64,000 nt of DNA from Incurvaria masculella (GCA_946894095.1 OX335645.2:20855001-20919000); one strand, 5' to 3'; shown: positions 38,101-47,999, counted from the stretch's first letter. A program made the numbers and translations. The notes: generated from the letters alone by a model not told the origin.

Positions 38101-39540
38101 AATTGATTGCTACGCTAAATGTATTTTGATGCGGACCGAGATGTCAGGATTGGAATATTCCGTTCCAGCGCGCATCAATTTTCCCGACATCGATACCGGC
38201 TTCAGGCTCTAGCTATGGCTGTCACTGCCTTAGCGAGGTAAAGGCCATGCCGCTGGGAACCTTACGACAGAATATTTGGTTCCAGGGAGGCAGAAATGGC
38301 ACTCATGAACATATTTTTTATTTAACGATCAAGGCAAAGCTTTCTCCACTCCACGCGTGTCGGAGGTATATCAAATACTACTAAACCGGCTAGATGGTGT
38401 TCTCCGATTTCTTTGCTAGGCTATAGCAGAAGCTAGAGATCAGTTTGTGGGTGCGTAAATGAAAAATAGATAGATTTCACATTCGCGTGTGACTGTCGGG
38501 GTTATTTAAAACTTATACACTGTGTTAAACAAGTTCGCGACATTCCCGAAAGGGTTACCCAGGCTGACCCTTGGGTCGCATACTGATTCCGAAAACGAAG
38601 GATTTTTCTTGTTTTGTGCTTTTGTTTTAAATTTTTCGATTTCTAATACTAGTATGAAAACATAGTATTTCGTAATAGAAATCGCACTGCATTCATAAAA
38701 ACTTCTAAATATGAAAAATAAATGTGAAAATTTATATAATCGACGCGATACAATTGGCGGCGGCGCGCAGTCAGCTGCGAGACAGCAAACGCGTGACCTT
38801 GGCAGTGGCGCGTACACATGGCGTGCTTACACCATTCCAAAGGGAAATTGTCGCTGAGGTAAAAGTTTGGATTAAATCTGCAATTTTTTTTTACTGTTTA
38901 ATATTTAATTTTTAAATACCACAAAATGATCAGTATACGAAATAGTTAAATAATCAGTATTAAAATAGAAATGTCGCGAAAAAAATTAACACCGTGTGTA
39001 TATGAACGTTATAATACCTGTACTTATGGGTATATCGTTCGATATTGACCGAACGCTGCACAATGTAAGTGTCCACGAATGTGCTTCGGTGGATATACCG
39101 AGGCAATAAACACAATCCATTGAGCAGTACTCGTCTTAAGAGGATCGTTCCCCTATAAATTCCCCATACTACGGGTGATAACCTGTTTACATAATCTTAA
39201 TATTTTACAAGGTTTTTGAAATTTTGAATTATACAATATATATTCAAAATCTAAACCTGTAAGTTTGAATTTGTTTAAAATACCGTTTACGTTAAAAAAA
39301 ATTGCTTAAATTATTGGAAAACGTTGTCTTTTTTCCTTCATTTTAGATTTTTTTTATTGACGAATACAGATTTATACAAAAAAATTAATCTTATGGTCAT
39401 ATATTTAAGCTTTCTCAAGTGATAAAAAAAGTGATTACAATCTGACAATTTTTAGGGGTATGGAAACGTTAGGGCCTGGTAGTTTCGCCAGTTTAACGAC
39501 AGTCGCCGTGAAAAATTGTGCTTGCCTATGGACAAAACAT
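38101..39540. other. Unique stretch without recognised features
   Basis: Possible but unsupported splice-donor-like GAG|GTAAAAG at 38859. No protein similarity recognised. Confidence 0.35.
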
Positions 39541-39543
39541 TCA

Positions 39544-39862
39544 TTTTTTAGGGTTCCGTACCCAAAGGGTGAAAACGGAACCCTATTACTAAGCCTCCGC
39601 TGTCCGTCCGTCCGTCCGTCCGTCCGTCCGTCTGTCTGTCCGTCTGTCACAGGGCTGTATCTCAGTAACCGTAACAGGTAGACAGCTGAAATTTTCACAC
39701 AGTGTGTATTTATTTTGCCGCTACAACAACAAATAGGTAAGATTAAAAAATAATTAAAAGTAAAGGGGGCTCCCATACAAAAAACGTGTTTTTTTTTGTT
39801 TTTTTTTTACGATGGTACGGAACCCTTCGTGTGTGAGTCCGACTCGCACTTGGCCGGTTTTA
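39544..39862 (-). mobile_element. Family-B repeat, intact copy
   Basis: TTTTTTAGGGTTCCGTACCC ... GACTCGCACTTGGCCGGTTT, with a CCGT/CTGT tract at 39600-39648. Confidence 0.7.
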
Positions 39863-40085
39863 AAGTTTTAAATCTTACATTTCCTGCGACTTCACCGTGA
39901 ACAGATGCAGTTCCAGTTCTGTGCGGGTGGCATAGTGAAAAGAGACGCTAGCATTAACAGTTCCTCAAGTTCTCTGCGGTAACAGCCTCTACCTGTGGCA
40001 TACCATGAAGATTTTAGCCCGAGGGCGGGCGTGGGGCGAGGGCTGAGGGGCAGACGGCGCGGGGACATCTTATCGGCGGCCCAGA

Positions 40086-41106
40086 TAGAGCAATCGTTTA
40101 ATTGCCGTATGATTTAATACTCAATTTGTTCACCGAGGGTCATTTAAATAATAATTTGGTTATGCACGAAGTCGGCGCCGGACCGGTCCGCTCGAGATTT
40201 AATCTGCTTTTAATTTATTTAATTGCCGAATGAATCGTTTCAAGATCATTTCCATGCGCCTTATTATAGCCTGCAATTAATGCGAACTTCGTTATTATTG
40301 TTATTCGTGCTTTAATTATAAAGTTATGTTTCACCACATCAATATTTAGGTAATTATCAATATATTATGTTGTATCTTTGTTTCAGCAACGAATTATAAA
40401 CATATGGGCGAAAGCCATCGTTTTGGTTACATATAACGCATCAATAAGACGTAACTGTGGGAAAGGGTTAAGGAATTGTTAACCATTGTAAAAGTGATCT
40501 AAACGTACACTGTTAAGTGCTTGTTTTCGGTTAGTTTAGCATGCACGTTTTTATTACAATGGCTACAGAAAATTAGGGTCAAAGATAAAATAAATTCTGC
40601 TAAAAGCAATAACCATTTTTATATTTAGTTTTTTAGCTTTTATAAATAATTGTGATGATAAACAAGATAAAGTTATTTTTTTGTTAAATAATTTTAAATC
40701 AGAACCATGACATCTCATATTGTGCCCTTTTTTTCAGTTTTTGGTGTCAAAATATGTACGCCTTATTGCAAAAATATTTTCGCGAGAATATCGCCGTATT
40801 GAGAAGGCCCAGAGTAGGGCAAATATGGCCTGCGTAGAAACAAAATTCGACCTAGTTTAGTCGAGCTAAACTCAACCCCGTCAATGATATCTTCTTCACT
40901 GAGTTGATCGAATCCGCGGATCAATTAGTATTTGACGTAACATTGTGTAATTTGACTTAACAAAAAAGTTTTAATAAATGAAATATTTTTCATGTGTAAT
41001 TCTTTCCATGTTAATAATGTGGGAAGATCCCAACATGGAATGGTGCGACGTATGCGCCGTAGAGTTGTGTGCGAGCTGGCTGACGTGACGTCTCCGTTGT
41101 CCGCAG
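40086..41106 (+). other. Upstream intron sequence of the LMO4-like gene
   Basis: AT-rich sequence before the LIM2 exon, ending in a usable acceptor (GTTGTCCGCAG). No repeat family or first-LIM-domain coding sequence is visible here. Confidence 0.5.
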
Positions 41107-41262
41107 AATGTTCGGGTCTGGCGGCGCGTGCGCGGCGTGCGGACAGACGATACCCCCCAGCGAGTTCGTGATGCGGACCGGCGCGCCACCGCAGCTGCAC
41201 GTGTTTCACATAAAGTGCTTCGCGTGCTCCAAGTGTGGCGCGCACCTCATGCAAGGCGATAG
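41107..41262 (+). CDS. LMO4: LMO4-like LIM-only protein, internal exon (first half of LIM domain 2)
   Basis: Internal coding exon of a LIM-only nuclear adaptor. Proteins of this class have two LIM zinc fingers, no DNA-binding domain of their own, and bridge transcription factors such as LDB/Chip partners. The reading starts MFGSGGACAACGQTIPPSEF after a split codon. It matches the start of LIM2 in vertebrate LMO4, and both exon edges fall where LMO4 is split (before xFG and within GDR). Visible zinc ligands are CX2C, 22 residues, then HX2CX2CX2C; the final Cys-X2-Asp pair is in the next exon. The loop before the His is about four residues longer than in vertebrate LMO4. A CAG acceptor ends at 41106 and a strong AG|GTGAGT donor lies at 41263. 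The exon contributes one base, 51 codons and two bases. Assignment to LMO4 rather than LMO1-3 rests on the GACxACGQxIPxSExVMR pattern recalled from the family. Confidence 0.88.
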   Translation, partial: NVRVWRRVRGVRTDDTPQRVRDADRRATAAARVSHKVLRVLQVWRAPHARR

Positions 41263-41318
41263 GTGAGTACTTGCTGTCACCCTTCGATAAGGAAGGAGAA
41301 CCGCCGGTGTGGGCGTTG

Positions 41319-41446
41319 CCGACTTTTTAGGATTCCGTACCCAAAGGGTGCCAACGGAACTCTATTACTAAGCCTCCGCTGTCCGTCCGTCCGTCCGTAT
41401 GTCACAGGGCTGTATCTCATGAACCGTAAGAGGTTGACCGGTTTTA
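41319..41446 (-). mobile_element. Family-B repeat, truncated copy in the LMO4-like intron
   Basis: Begins TTTTTAGGATTCCGTACCCA with a CCGT tract and stops after GGCTGTATCTCATGAACCGT. Confidence 0.65.
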
Positions 41447-41449
41447 TGT

Positions 41450-41660
41450 ATGCAACCTGACATGGACGGCTTATAAATACCACACATCTAACATTATGAT
41501 ATTAGTCCAATACACCACATTCCCATGGCAGGACCTTCCTTTTATAAGCACGGCTACATTGAACTGAGTGGAAAACGCGGACAATTTTTTTTATTACCGA
41601 TTGGACCATATTTTCTTCCAATGGTTATGGTACCAACCCGGGCGGGTTTTAACGATTCCG
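41450..41660 (-). mobile_element. Family-A SINE fragment in the LMO4-like intron
   Basis: Body from ATGCAACCTGACATGGACGG to CCAACCCGGGCGGG; head missing. Directly abuts a truncated family-B copy. Confidence 0.65.
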
Positions 41661-42008
41661 AGCCATTGAGCGGCTCGCATTCGTCATGCTGCGCAACCGC
41701 TGGAATAGGACAGCATCCGTCCCGGGAAGTTATACCTCACCAAAGAGGTAGACATCGCCGTGCAGACAGATAAAATCCATGGACTGCCAGAAATTTTCAC
41801 TCCCATAATACGAAACCCATAACCAGAGTATCCAGAGGTTGAGTAGTGTCAACCTCGCTCGCCCAATGATGTTTGAGGTACGCATGAATTGTGAGCTTAT
41901 TCCTGTTTCGCCTAGCTATTACTAGAAAACCTAACGCCAGGTGAGCGAGCCGATGTGACGTCATAGCGGTCGATGAGCAACGCGTGAACGCTGCGTGTCC
42001 GCCGGCAG

Positions 42009-42159
42009 GTACTACATGCTGGCGGGGTCGCTGGTGTGCGAGCAGGACTGGCACAAGCTGGTGAAGGGCGCGGGCGGCGCGGGCGCGGCGGGCGCGGCGG
42101 CGGGTGCGGCGCCCGTGCGCAAGGGCAAGGTGGGCCGGCCGCGCCGCTCGCGGGAATGA
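42009..42159 (+). CDS. LMO4: LMO4-like LIM-only protein, last coding exon (end of LIM2 and basic C-terminus)
   Basis: Starts after a CAG acceptor (42006-42008). The first base completes the split Arg codon, followed by YYMLAGSLVCEQDWHKLVKG. The Cys and Asp of VCEQD supply the last two zinc ligands of LIM2, giving a complete CX2C-X22-HX2CX2CX2C-X18-CX2D finger. An Ala/Gly-rich linker of about 17 residues follows, then APVRKGK and VGRPRRSRE, ending at TGA 42157-42159. The GRPRR core resembles an AT-hook and is not in the vertebrate LMO4 C-terminus as I recall it. The linker is extremely GC-rich (GCG/GGC codons). The visible C-terminal part of the protein is about 101 residues. No paired first LIM domain was found in the window. 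Confidence 0.88.
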
Positions 42160-42225
42160 AGCGCGCGCGCCGCCGACACGCCGCCGCCGCCGCACCCGCC
42201 CGCCGCGCATCACGACTACGAAAAG
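42160..42225 (+). other. LMO4-like 3' untranslated sequence with a possible splice donor
   Basis: GC-rich sequence after the stop, with CGCC/GCCGCC repeats, then GACTACGAAAAG followed by GTAAAGT at 42226. That is a plausible 5' splice site. If used, the 3' UTR is split and a downstream exon is needed. A second weaker donor-like AAG|GTGGGC lies inside the coding exon at 42130. Confidence 0.35.
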
Positions 42226-42279
42226 GTAAAGTCCGTCATCAATTCTTATATGTCTGTATATCTATATGTTTGAATGTTC

Positions 42280-42510
42280 TATTGCGGTCACACAGGCGCG
42301 CGACGCACGCACACAAGCTCGCTAAACGCGGTTACAAAAGACGCGCGGCCGCCTTGCCACCTCAGTCCATTCCAGCCTGCTTAGCCGTAACCACTTGCGA
42401 GTACGCACTTGTACCTATCTCCAATATACTGTGTTGCTGCGCAAACCTGCCTAGTTCTTTGAGCAGACTCACCTAGCTTCCCGTAGGCAGACAACGCGCA
42501 CAGTTCAATC
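42280..42510. repeat. Dispersed repeat, family I copy 1
   Basis: CTATTGCGGTCACACAGGCG ... GACTCACCTAGCTTCCCGTA. Shared with 51312-51520. Lies just after the possible 3' UTR donor. Not recognised. Confidence 0.55.
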
Positions 42511-42836
42511 TTTGTAATCAATGTCCGCATCGCAGGTAAAGCGTTGAATCAATGTAGGTATAATCTTGAACACTGTGTTAGTAGGAGGCATTGATTACGG
42601 GAGCAGGTACTGTAGGATAATTCCATTCCATCGATCAATTCCAAGAGGCGAAATTGGTAGATGTAATACGTTTTGCTGGTTCGGGTCCAGCCTTGCAGTA
42701 TATTCATAGATATTTTAGTTCTTTTACGGGGCTCTTTCTTTAATTAATGTGTCCTTGCTTCACGGTCGAATATACATACTTACTTATCACAAGCTCCTTA
42801 CAGTACCATTCCTTACCATTCTGTTTAATTCAAATT

Positions 42837-42872
42837 GATTCAACTGGTAAATTTATGTTTACCAGTTGAATC
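42837..42872. repeat. 15-bp-arm perfect hairpin
   Basis: GATTCAACTGGTAAA and TTTACCAGTTGAATC separated by 6 nt, just left of the family-D palindrome. Confidence 0.6.
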
Positions 42873-42886
42873 AGTCTAAATAAAGT

Positions 42887-43014
42887 ACCCGTTTCCACCG
42901 CCTCCAGCTACAAAAATCCAAAAGTTACCTTTCGGTTACACCATGTAAATATACAATGTAACCGTAAGTTACTGATCGGATTTCAGGTAACTGGAGGCGG
43001 TGAAAACCTGGGTA
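42887..43014. mobile_element. Palindromic repeat, family D copy 2
   Basis: TTTCCACCGCCTCCAGCTAC ... GGAGGCGGTGAAAACC forms a ~55-bp-arm hairpin. Ends TACCC/GGGTA. Differs from copy 1 by scattered substitutions. Confidence 0.65.
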
Positions 43015-43338
43015 GGCTGAATACCACGTCGTTTAACAGTTAGCTCGCAACGAATCTATAAATAAATCTATCTAATTCGGCTTAACCGTCATGCTCATCA
43101 GCATGTCAATCAGCTTTAGGTTATGAAAAATATTATTTGTATTAACACTCTTCATTATTCTTCATTTATAATACATAGACACTACACTGCACTGGAATTT
43201 GTCAAATATAAACATTTAACCAGTTCAGTAATAATAGCGAAAAACAACTGGCAAGACAACAGCTGAACTTTTGTTTTTCTAATGTCCGTCAACAAGTACT
43301 ATAACTATCAATTTCGAAGGCAATAACATCGAATTTAA

Positions 43339-43810
43339 GGCGCTAGGACTAGCCAACTACTCGCGCCATACAAATGCACTTTTTAACAAATGTAATAATA
43401 TGTAGTGAAACGCTTCAGCAAATCCAAATAGAACTCCAGACTGATAATGGATTGTTAATATTTTTTTATTCCATCATTTATTTAAATAATAATAAAAATA
43501 AAAAAAGTTGATTTTTCTCATTAGAAATCTGAAAGTCATTCGATTTCTAGATATAAGCAAAAACAGCATATATGCATAAACAAAAAATTCCATTTGCTTT
43601 TAGATTTCTACATTTAGTCAAAAAAGTTCGGAAATGGACACCGTTTCCGCAATGTATTTTGTATAGAAAAAGGAAACATACATTAACGAAAATCATTCGA
43701 TTCCTAGACAAGGAATCATATATTGTAAGGATGACACTTATAATCGTCAGACTTAGTTAGTTTACTTGGGGTGCCTCGTCTAACTTTGCGATTTGGCTAG
43801 TACCAGGCCC
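43339..43810 (+). mobile_element. TTAA-flanked nonautonomous element, family C copy 1
   Basis: A 472-bp element bounded on both sides by TTAA (43335-43338, 43811-43814). Imperfect terminal inverted repeats: GGCGCTAGGACTAGCC at the left against GGGCCTGGTACTAGCC from the right. It is nearly identical to copies at 50783 and 58640. TTAA duplication is typical of piggyBac-type transposition; no transposase is encoded. A 62-codon open frame inside is shared by the + copies but resembles no protein I know. Confidence 0.8.
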
Positions 43811-44691
43811 TTAAAGGTAAAAATCGGAACAACACTGGGAGGTAAAGGACAGAAGTTGAGTAAAAGTTTATAGAGGTGTAAAGACATACATGATTGGTGA
43901 CGTTTTAAATCTTGTTAAGTTAAACGGACTGAAGTTGATTAAACATATAAATAAAAAACAAATCGTAAGAAACATATATTGAAATCCTCTTACACCATTA
44001 TAAATCAGATATATTTTTTTAATGAACCGATATATTTATTTCGGATCTCATCATATTTGTCCAAATAGATTGCTTATTCGCCTATTCTTGAATACATTTT
44101 TGGAATAGATAGGTTTCTGAAGAAAAGCTTTTTCTGAACACTTTGTTACTAGATTCGGTTTTGCATACATTTTCAACACTTCGCATATTGTGTACTATAT
44201 TTTCCGTTTCGCTTTTTACAAGTAAAGTATTTTTAAGTTTGAGTCGCTTGCAATTATCGTGTATCTTGCTTACAACGGTGGCTATGAAAATTTTAGTTAC
44301 TCCGAAATAACGTGGAAAATGATCGGTGATATTTTCCGCCGCGTGGTTTACATCAAGCGTCATCGTTAACTGCGAGCGTCCGAGCCAACAAAGCGCATAT
44401 TCGTGATTGGAAAATTCACACAAAAGCTCTCGCTAAAAGCTTTAGTGTAGTTAACACCGCTCGGCGCGCGGCCGACGGCGCAGGTAATCCTCTTTCCATA
44501 ATTTCATAATAGCCGCCGAAGTGAAGGGCTCCGCGATCGCTTTGCCCTAATCCGTCGCTCGGCGCATCCACGGCGCCATCTCTCGGTGGTCGAACGCCGC
44601 ACTCCGCCCATTAGCGCCACGCCAAAAGGAATCCCTGATGTTCGATGGGAGGATTACAGCACGGCCCATCAATTATTTTGACGGACAGCAC

Positions 44692-44970
44692 ATTCAGCGT
44701 CGAATCTGCTGTGCGCTCTAAGATTCAGCGTCGGATCTGCTGTGCGCTCTAATATTCAGCGTCGTATCTGATGTGCGCTCTAATATTCAGCGTCGGATCT
44801 GCTGTGCGCTCTAAGATTCAGCGTCGGATCTGCTGTGCGCTCTAATATTCAGCGTCGGATCTGATGTGCGCTCTAATATTCAGCGTCGGATCTGCTGTGC
44901 GCTCTAAGATTCAGCGTCGGATCTGCTGTGCGCTCTAATATTCAGCGTCGGATCTGATGTGCGCTCTAAG
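44692..44970. repeat. 31-bp minisatellite with 93-bp higher-order period
   Basis: Nine head-to-tail 31-bp units beginning ATTCAGCGTCG and ending GTGCGCTCTAA(G/T). Variants at two sites (CTGCTG/CTGATG and AAG/AAT) recur in the order A-B-C, A-B-C, A-B-C. The last unit differs only at its final base. The array therefore grew by copying three-unit blocks. Flanked by unique GC-rich sequence. Confidence 0.9.
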
Positions 44971-45259
44971 TCCCAAGTAATCGCGTGAAAGATCGGGGCT
45001 TAAGAAACCCTCCGTCCCGCGTGCAGCAAAAAGTCATTCGTATAGCGGCAACGCAGCCATATTTTAGTGATAATAATCGCACTGGCGGTAGCACCGGTCA
45101 GTCAGTTGCTTATGAAATCGGTCACTCCTGACGCTCTCGAGTTCCGACGCCAAGCTAGAACTGCACAGGATACCATTTACCGCAAAGCACATTCGATGTT
45201 CCGCGTTTCGAATTTGTAAGCGGTTCGGCCGACGCTACCGTCGGTATATTGTCAGTAAG

Positions 45260-45418
45260 CCCCGATTGCACGACGAGACGGCTGAGTTAATCAATGTTCA
45301 AACACGTCACTTTTAGTGAACCGCATGGAGTTCCTTCCATACTGTCCATACAAAGTGACTTGTTTGATCATACTTTGACGTTTATTTTTATTTTTTGTCC
45401 TTTCGTGCACTCGGCCCT
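45260..45418 (+). mobile_element. Small foldback element, family F copy 3
   Basis: Closely matches the 3526 copy from CCCCGATTGCACGACGAGAC to CGTGCACTCGGCCC. Confidence 0.65.
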
Positions 45419-45454
45419 TCGACGTGGCTATTCTTCCGCAATACGAATATTCCG

Positions 45455-46003
45455 GGAGGTCACGACATTTTTGGTCACAATAAGGTAAATGGCTGAATCT
45501 GGGTTCACATGTAAGAGACCAACCCTCTGATACTAAATATGTCGGTCGGCCTGCGCCAAGTGGTTGCGTTATCTAGATTGACTATCTAAAATATATGTTG
45601 GTATGTACCTGCTGATGAATATGCGGATTGTCTAGAAACAATGATAACTATTAATTATGCACCAAAAACCATTCGGTTTTTTAATTAAATACTTAAATAT
45701 ACCTAAACTTATGTATGCAACCTAAATTTCCTATATCTACGAAATGCAACCAAAAATTTGTTCAGTTTTTGTATTGCTAACCAAGTATGTACATACTGAT
45801 ACTTTCATGCTTTGTCATTTGCATCCATTTACCTTATCATATATATTTTTTGTCACTATAACGACTTTTTCAGGCGCCTTATCTACGTAACGCAACCACT
45901 TGGAACATGCAGACCGACACATTTAGCTTCAGAGGGTTGGTATTTGTCCCCTGAACCCAGTTTCAGCCATTTACGTTATCGTTACCATTTTTGTCGCGAC
46001 CTC
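45455..46003. mobile_element. Large foldback element (~550 bp)
   Basis: Left arm (45455-45590) and right arm (45880-46003) are inverted copies. Matched blocks include AAATGGCTGAATCTGGGTTC, CCAACCCTCTGA and CAAGTGGTTGCGTTA with their complements. The arms are over 100 bp with moderate divergence. Target duplication not clear, so the class is unknown. Confidence 0.6.
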
Positions 46004-46455
46004 CTAGTCTAGAATGACTTATAGTCGCCACTTCCGCCCATCCTTACGCAATTGTATCGGCCCTGCACAGTGTATATATTCTTTGACTGCACTGAGGGGA
46101 TCCGTTGTCCCCTGTAAACAGTTAAGCGCCGCCTACATTTCTTCCTCAGGACGCGGCTAACGCAATTACATCGGAAGTTGCGCCGGCCACGTCCTGGCGC
46201 AGGATATTTACGTGCGGGCTTGCGGCGTCGGTCGGCTTCATTATCTCTCGGAGACGGACATCAAAGCGGGGTGGAGCCGCGGGCGAGCCTCCGTCCGCGC
46301 CGCCCGCCCGCCAGGTGCAGCTGCTTCCAAATAATAGCTACCAGAAGCATGTCATTTTTGCAGCTGTTTTCATTATATTCGATTACAAAATCGATAATTA
46401 TAAGCACCTCGATTATTACGTTAATGAAATCTAAATACGTAATAAAATTACCAAC

Positions 46456-46635
46456 GTAATGTTTTGAAAACTTACGGTTTCCCGGTGTGCAATGCCGTAC
46501 TTGGCCGACATGTTTCGCCGCCAACGACGGAGGCATCGTCAGGGCCACTTCGTTGCAAGCACGGCATTGCACACCGGGAAACCGTAAGTTTTCAAAACAT
46601 TAAGTACAGCGACGGTGTAAACGGTGTAAAAGAAC
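46456..46635 (-). mobile_element. 180-bp hammerhead-bearing element flanked by 12-bp direct repeats
   Basis: The 12-bp AAAATTACCAAC occurs at 46444-46455 and again at 46636-46647, bounding a 180-bp insert. The insert has a 42-bp perfect inverted repeat (46457-46498 and 46561-46602), a 62-nt loop carrying a hammerhead ribozyme core on the minus strand, and a tail with two copies of CGGTGTAAA (46611-46629). The 12-bp duplication points to target-primed insertion rather than a cut-and-paste transposon. Hammerheads are known in Penelope-like elements and small animal retrozymes; assignment to that group is inference. No reverse transcriptase is present nearby. Confidence 0.6.
46499..46560 (-). 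ncRNA. Hammerhead-type self-cleaving ribozyme core
   Basis: Read on the minus strand. CTGACGA is at 46542-46536, stem II strands are 46534-46529 and 46522-46517 (5 pairs, one U-C mismatch, hexaloop), and GAAAC starts at 46516. ACATGT (46513-46508) serves as stem III, and the GTC cleavage triplet ends at 46507. Stem I forms from TGGCC (46547-46543) and GGCCA (46506-46502), then an internal loop, then the 42-bp outer stem. All conserved core bases are present. Two oddities: an extra U sits between the core A9 and stem II, and stem III is a self-complementary hexamer too short to fold well alone, as in ribozymes that cleave as dimers. Confidence 0.6.
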
Positions 46636-47234
46636 AAAATTACCAACTATTATATTTGCACATATTATTTTAGGACTTAACTTATAATGCAAATTCAACA
46701 ACTGAGAAATTTATATCAGTGGTTATCTGTACCTCGACCCAACAGTTTCAAGAACGCATGTCTTCAAAAAGACGTTAACACCATAAGATCTGTTTAAAAA
46801 CTAATATCTGTAATTTCAACGGTGACCATATTCCCGGGGATTCGGTTTCAAGAACCAATGTCTTCAGGCAGCAAGCTTAACCACTCCCGCAAACGCCACG
46901 AGCGGTGCCCGCTCCGCCAGCGTCGCTGCCGCTCCGGCGCGCGGCGAACCGCTCGCAAAAACAAATCCGTTTAACTAAGTTTAGCGCGGTCGAGGTGAAT
47001 TTGTAAATATGCTCCGGGCTATGGCCGAGAGTTGCGCCGCGGAGCTGAAGCCAATTAATTAACCAGCCATGGAGGCACGAAGAAGCCCGTAGAGGCTTTG
47101 TAATTATCATTGTGCCAGTACACGCGTGGTGAACCCGGAAATAGTAAAGACATGTTTTTAAACTACGGATAAATGGGTGGTTACTAGAACAAAGCTATGA
47201 GAAGACAGAAAATCTACTCTGTTAGTTACAGTAA

Positions 47235-47345
47235 CGTCCCCTTCCTTCTCCCACATTACACCACTCCCACACATCCTATCACCCTACACACATATCCCAA
47301 CATAACACACAATACCTTTACACATACACACAATCAAAGCGTTTC
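47235..47345. repeat. CA/CCCA-rich low-complexity tract
   Basis: Imperfect CACTCCCACACATCC ... ACACATACACACAATC sequence lacking G on the + strand. A similar tract lies at 63838-63895. Confidence 0.6.
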
Positions 47346-47498
47346 ACAGCATTCAAATTACAACATAAAAAAGATCGATGTTTATGTATTTGTATTTTAA
47401 TGCGCCCTTTCCCATGATACAGTTGATAGCGCCACCGACCTTCGACTAGTTGCAGGGCGCTTCGATCTGATAGTCCTCGCACTTTTCTTTATTTGCAG

Positions 47499-47857
47499 CC
47501 TCAGCAGCAGCAGCCTTCAGGCGACCACAGGCGGAGACCTTCCTCGAGCTAGGTCTTCAGGATAGCGCAGCACTTAAACACTGATGACCTTGAGAGTTTC
47601 GGCGGAACAGAATATCGCGAGAGCGCGGTTCGACTTTGCGTATGCGTCGTTCGTTGAGATTCAACTGTCAGTTTTGGCGCGGATTTTTGGTAGGAAGAGT
47701 GTGGTGGGGGGATAGGTATAGGTTGGTTTGTTTTAGAGCATGTAATTGTTAAGTGCGGCGTAACTAACAGTCAAGCATGTATTTTGTTTTGTGTAACTAT
47801 TTTTTTAAAACAAGTCTACGTCGACAAACCAAATAAAAAATAAAATAAAAAATAAAG
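47499..47857 (+). other. Candidate 3' terminal exon of the LMO4-like gene
   Basis: A pyrimidine-rich tract and ATTTGCAG acceptor end at 47498, followed by a CAG-repeat start (CCTCAGCAGCAGCAGCC). Sequence then becomes T/G-rich and UTR-like and ends in several overlapping AATAAA signals between 47832 and 47857. If joined in phase 0 to the weak donor at 42130, it would replace the GRPRR tail by a short Gln/Arg/Ser-rich end (PQQQQPSGDHRRRPSSS). If joined to the donor at 42226 it is untranslated. Splicing was not observed; this is inference from signals only. Confidence 0.3.
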
Positions 47858-47999
47858 CACTAATTTGGGAAAGAGGGGACATGGCTGTTTTTTTACTATA
47901 ACTTTATGAAATAAAATTAGATTTGACATTGATGTTGTCTTACGGGGAATCGAGCGATTGGCGGCGATCTCCAAGAATCTAGGATTTGAAATCAGAATC

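Larger units (their letters stand above)
41263..42008 (+). other. LMO4-like intron inside LIM2, holding two repeat insertions
   Basis: A 746-bp intron with GTGAGT donor and GCCGGCAG acceptor. It holds a truncated minus-strand family-B repeat (about 41319-41446) immediately followed by a family-A SINE fragment (about 41450-41660). The remainder, 41660-42000, shows no recognised repeat or open frame. Confidence 0.75.

Noticed and set aside
42036..42476. 146-codon open frame overlapping the last LMO4-like exon
   Set aside because: It is an out-of-frame reading of the GC-rich exon continuing into a dispersed repeat; the LIM frame is the supported one.
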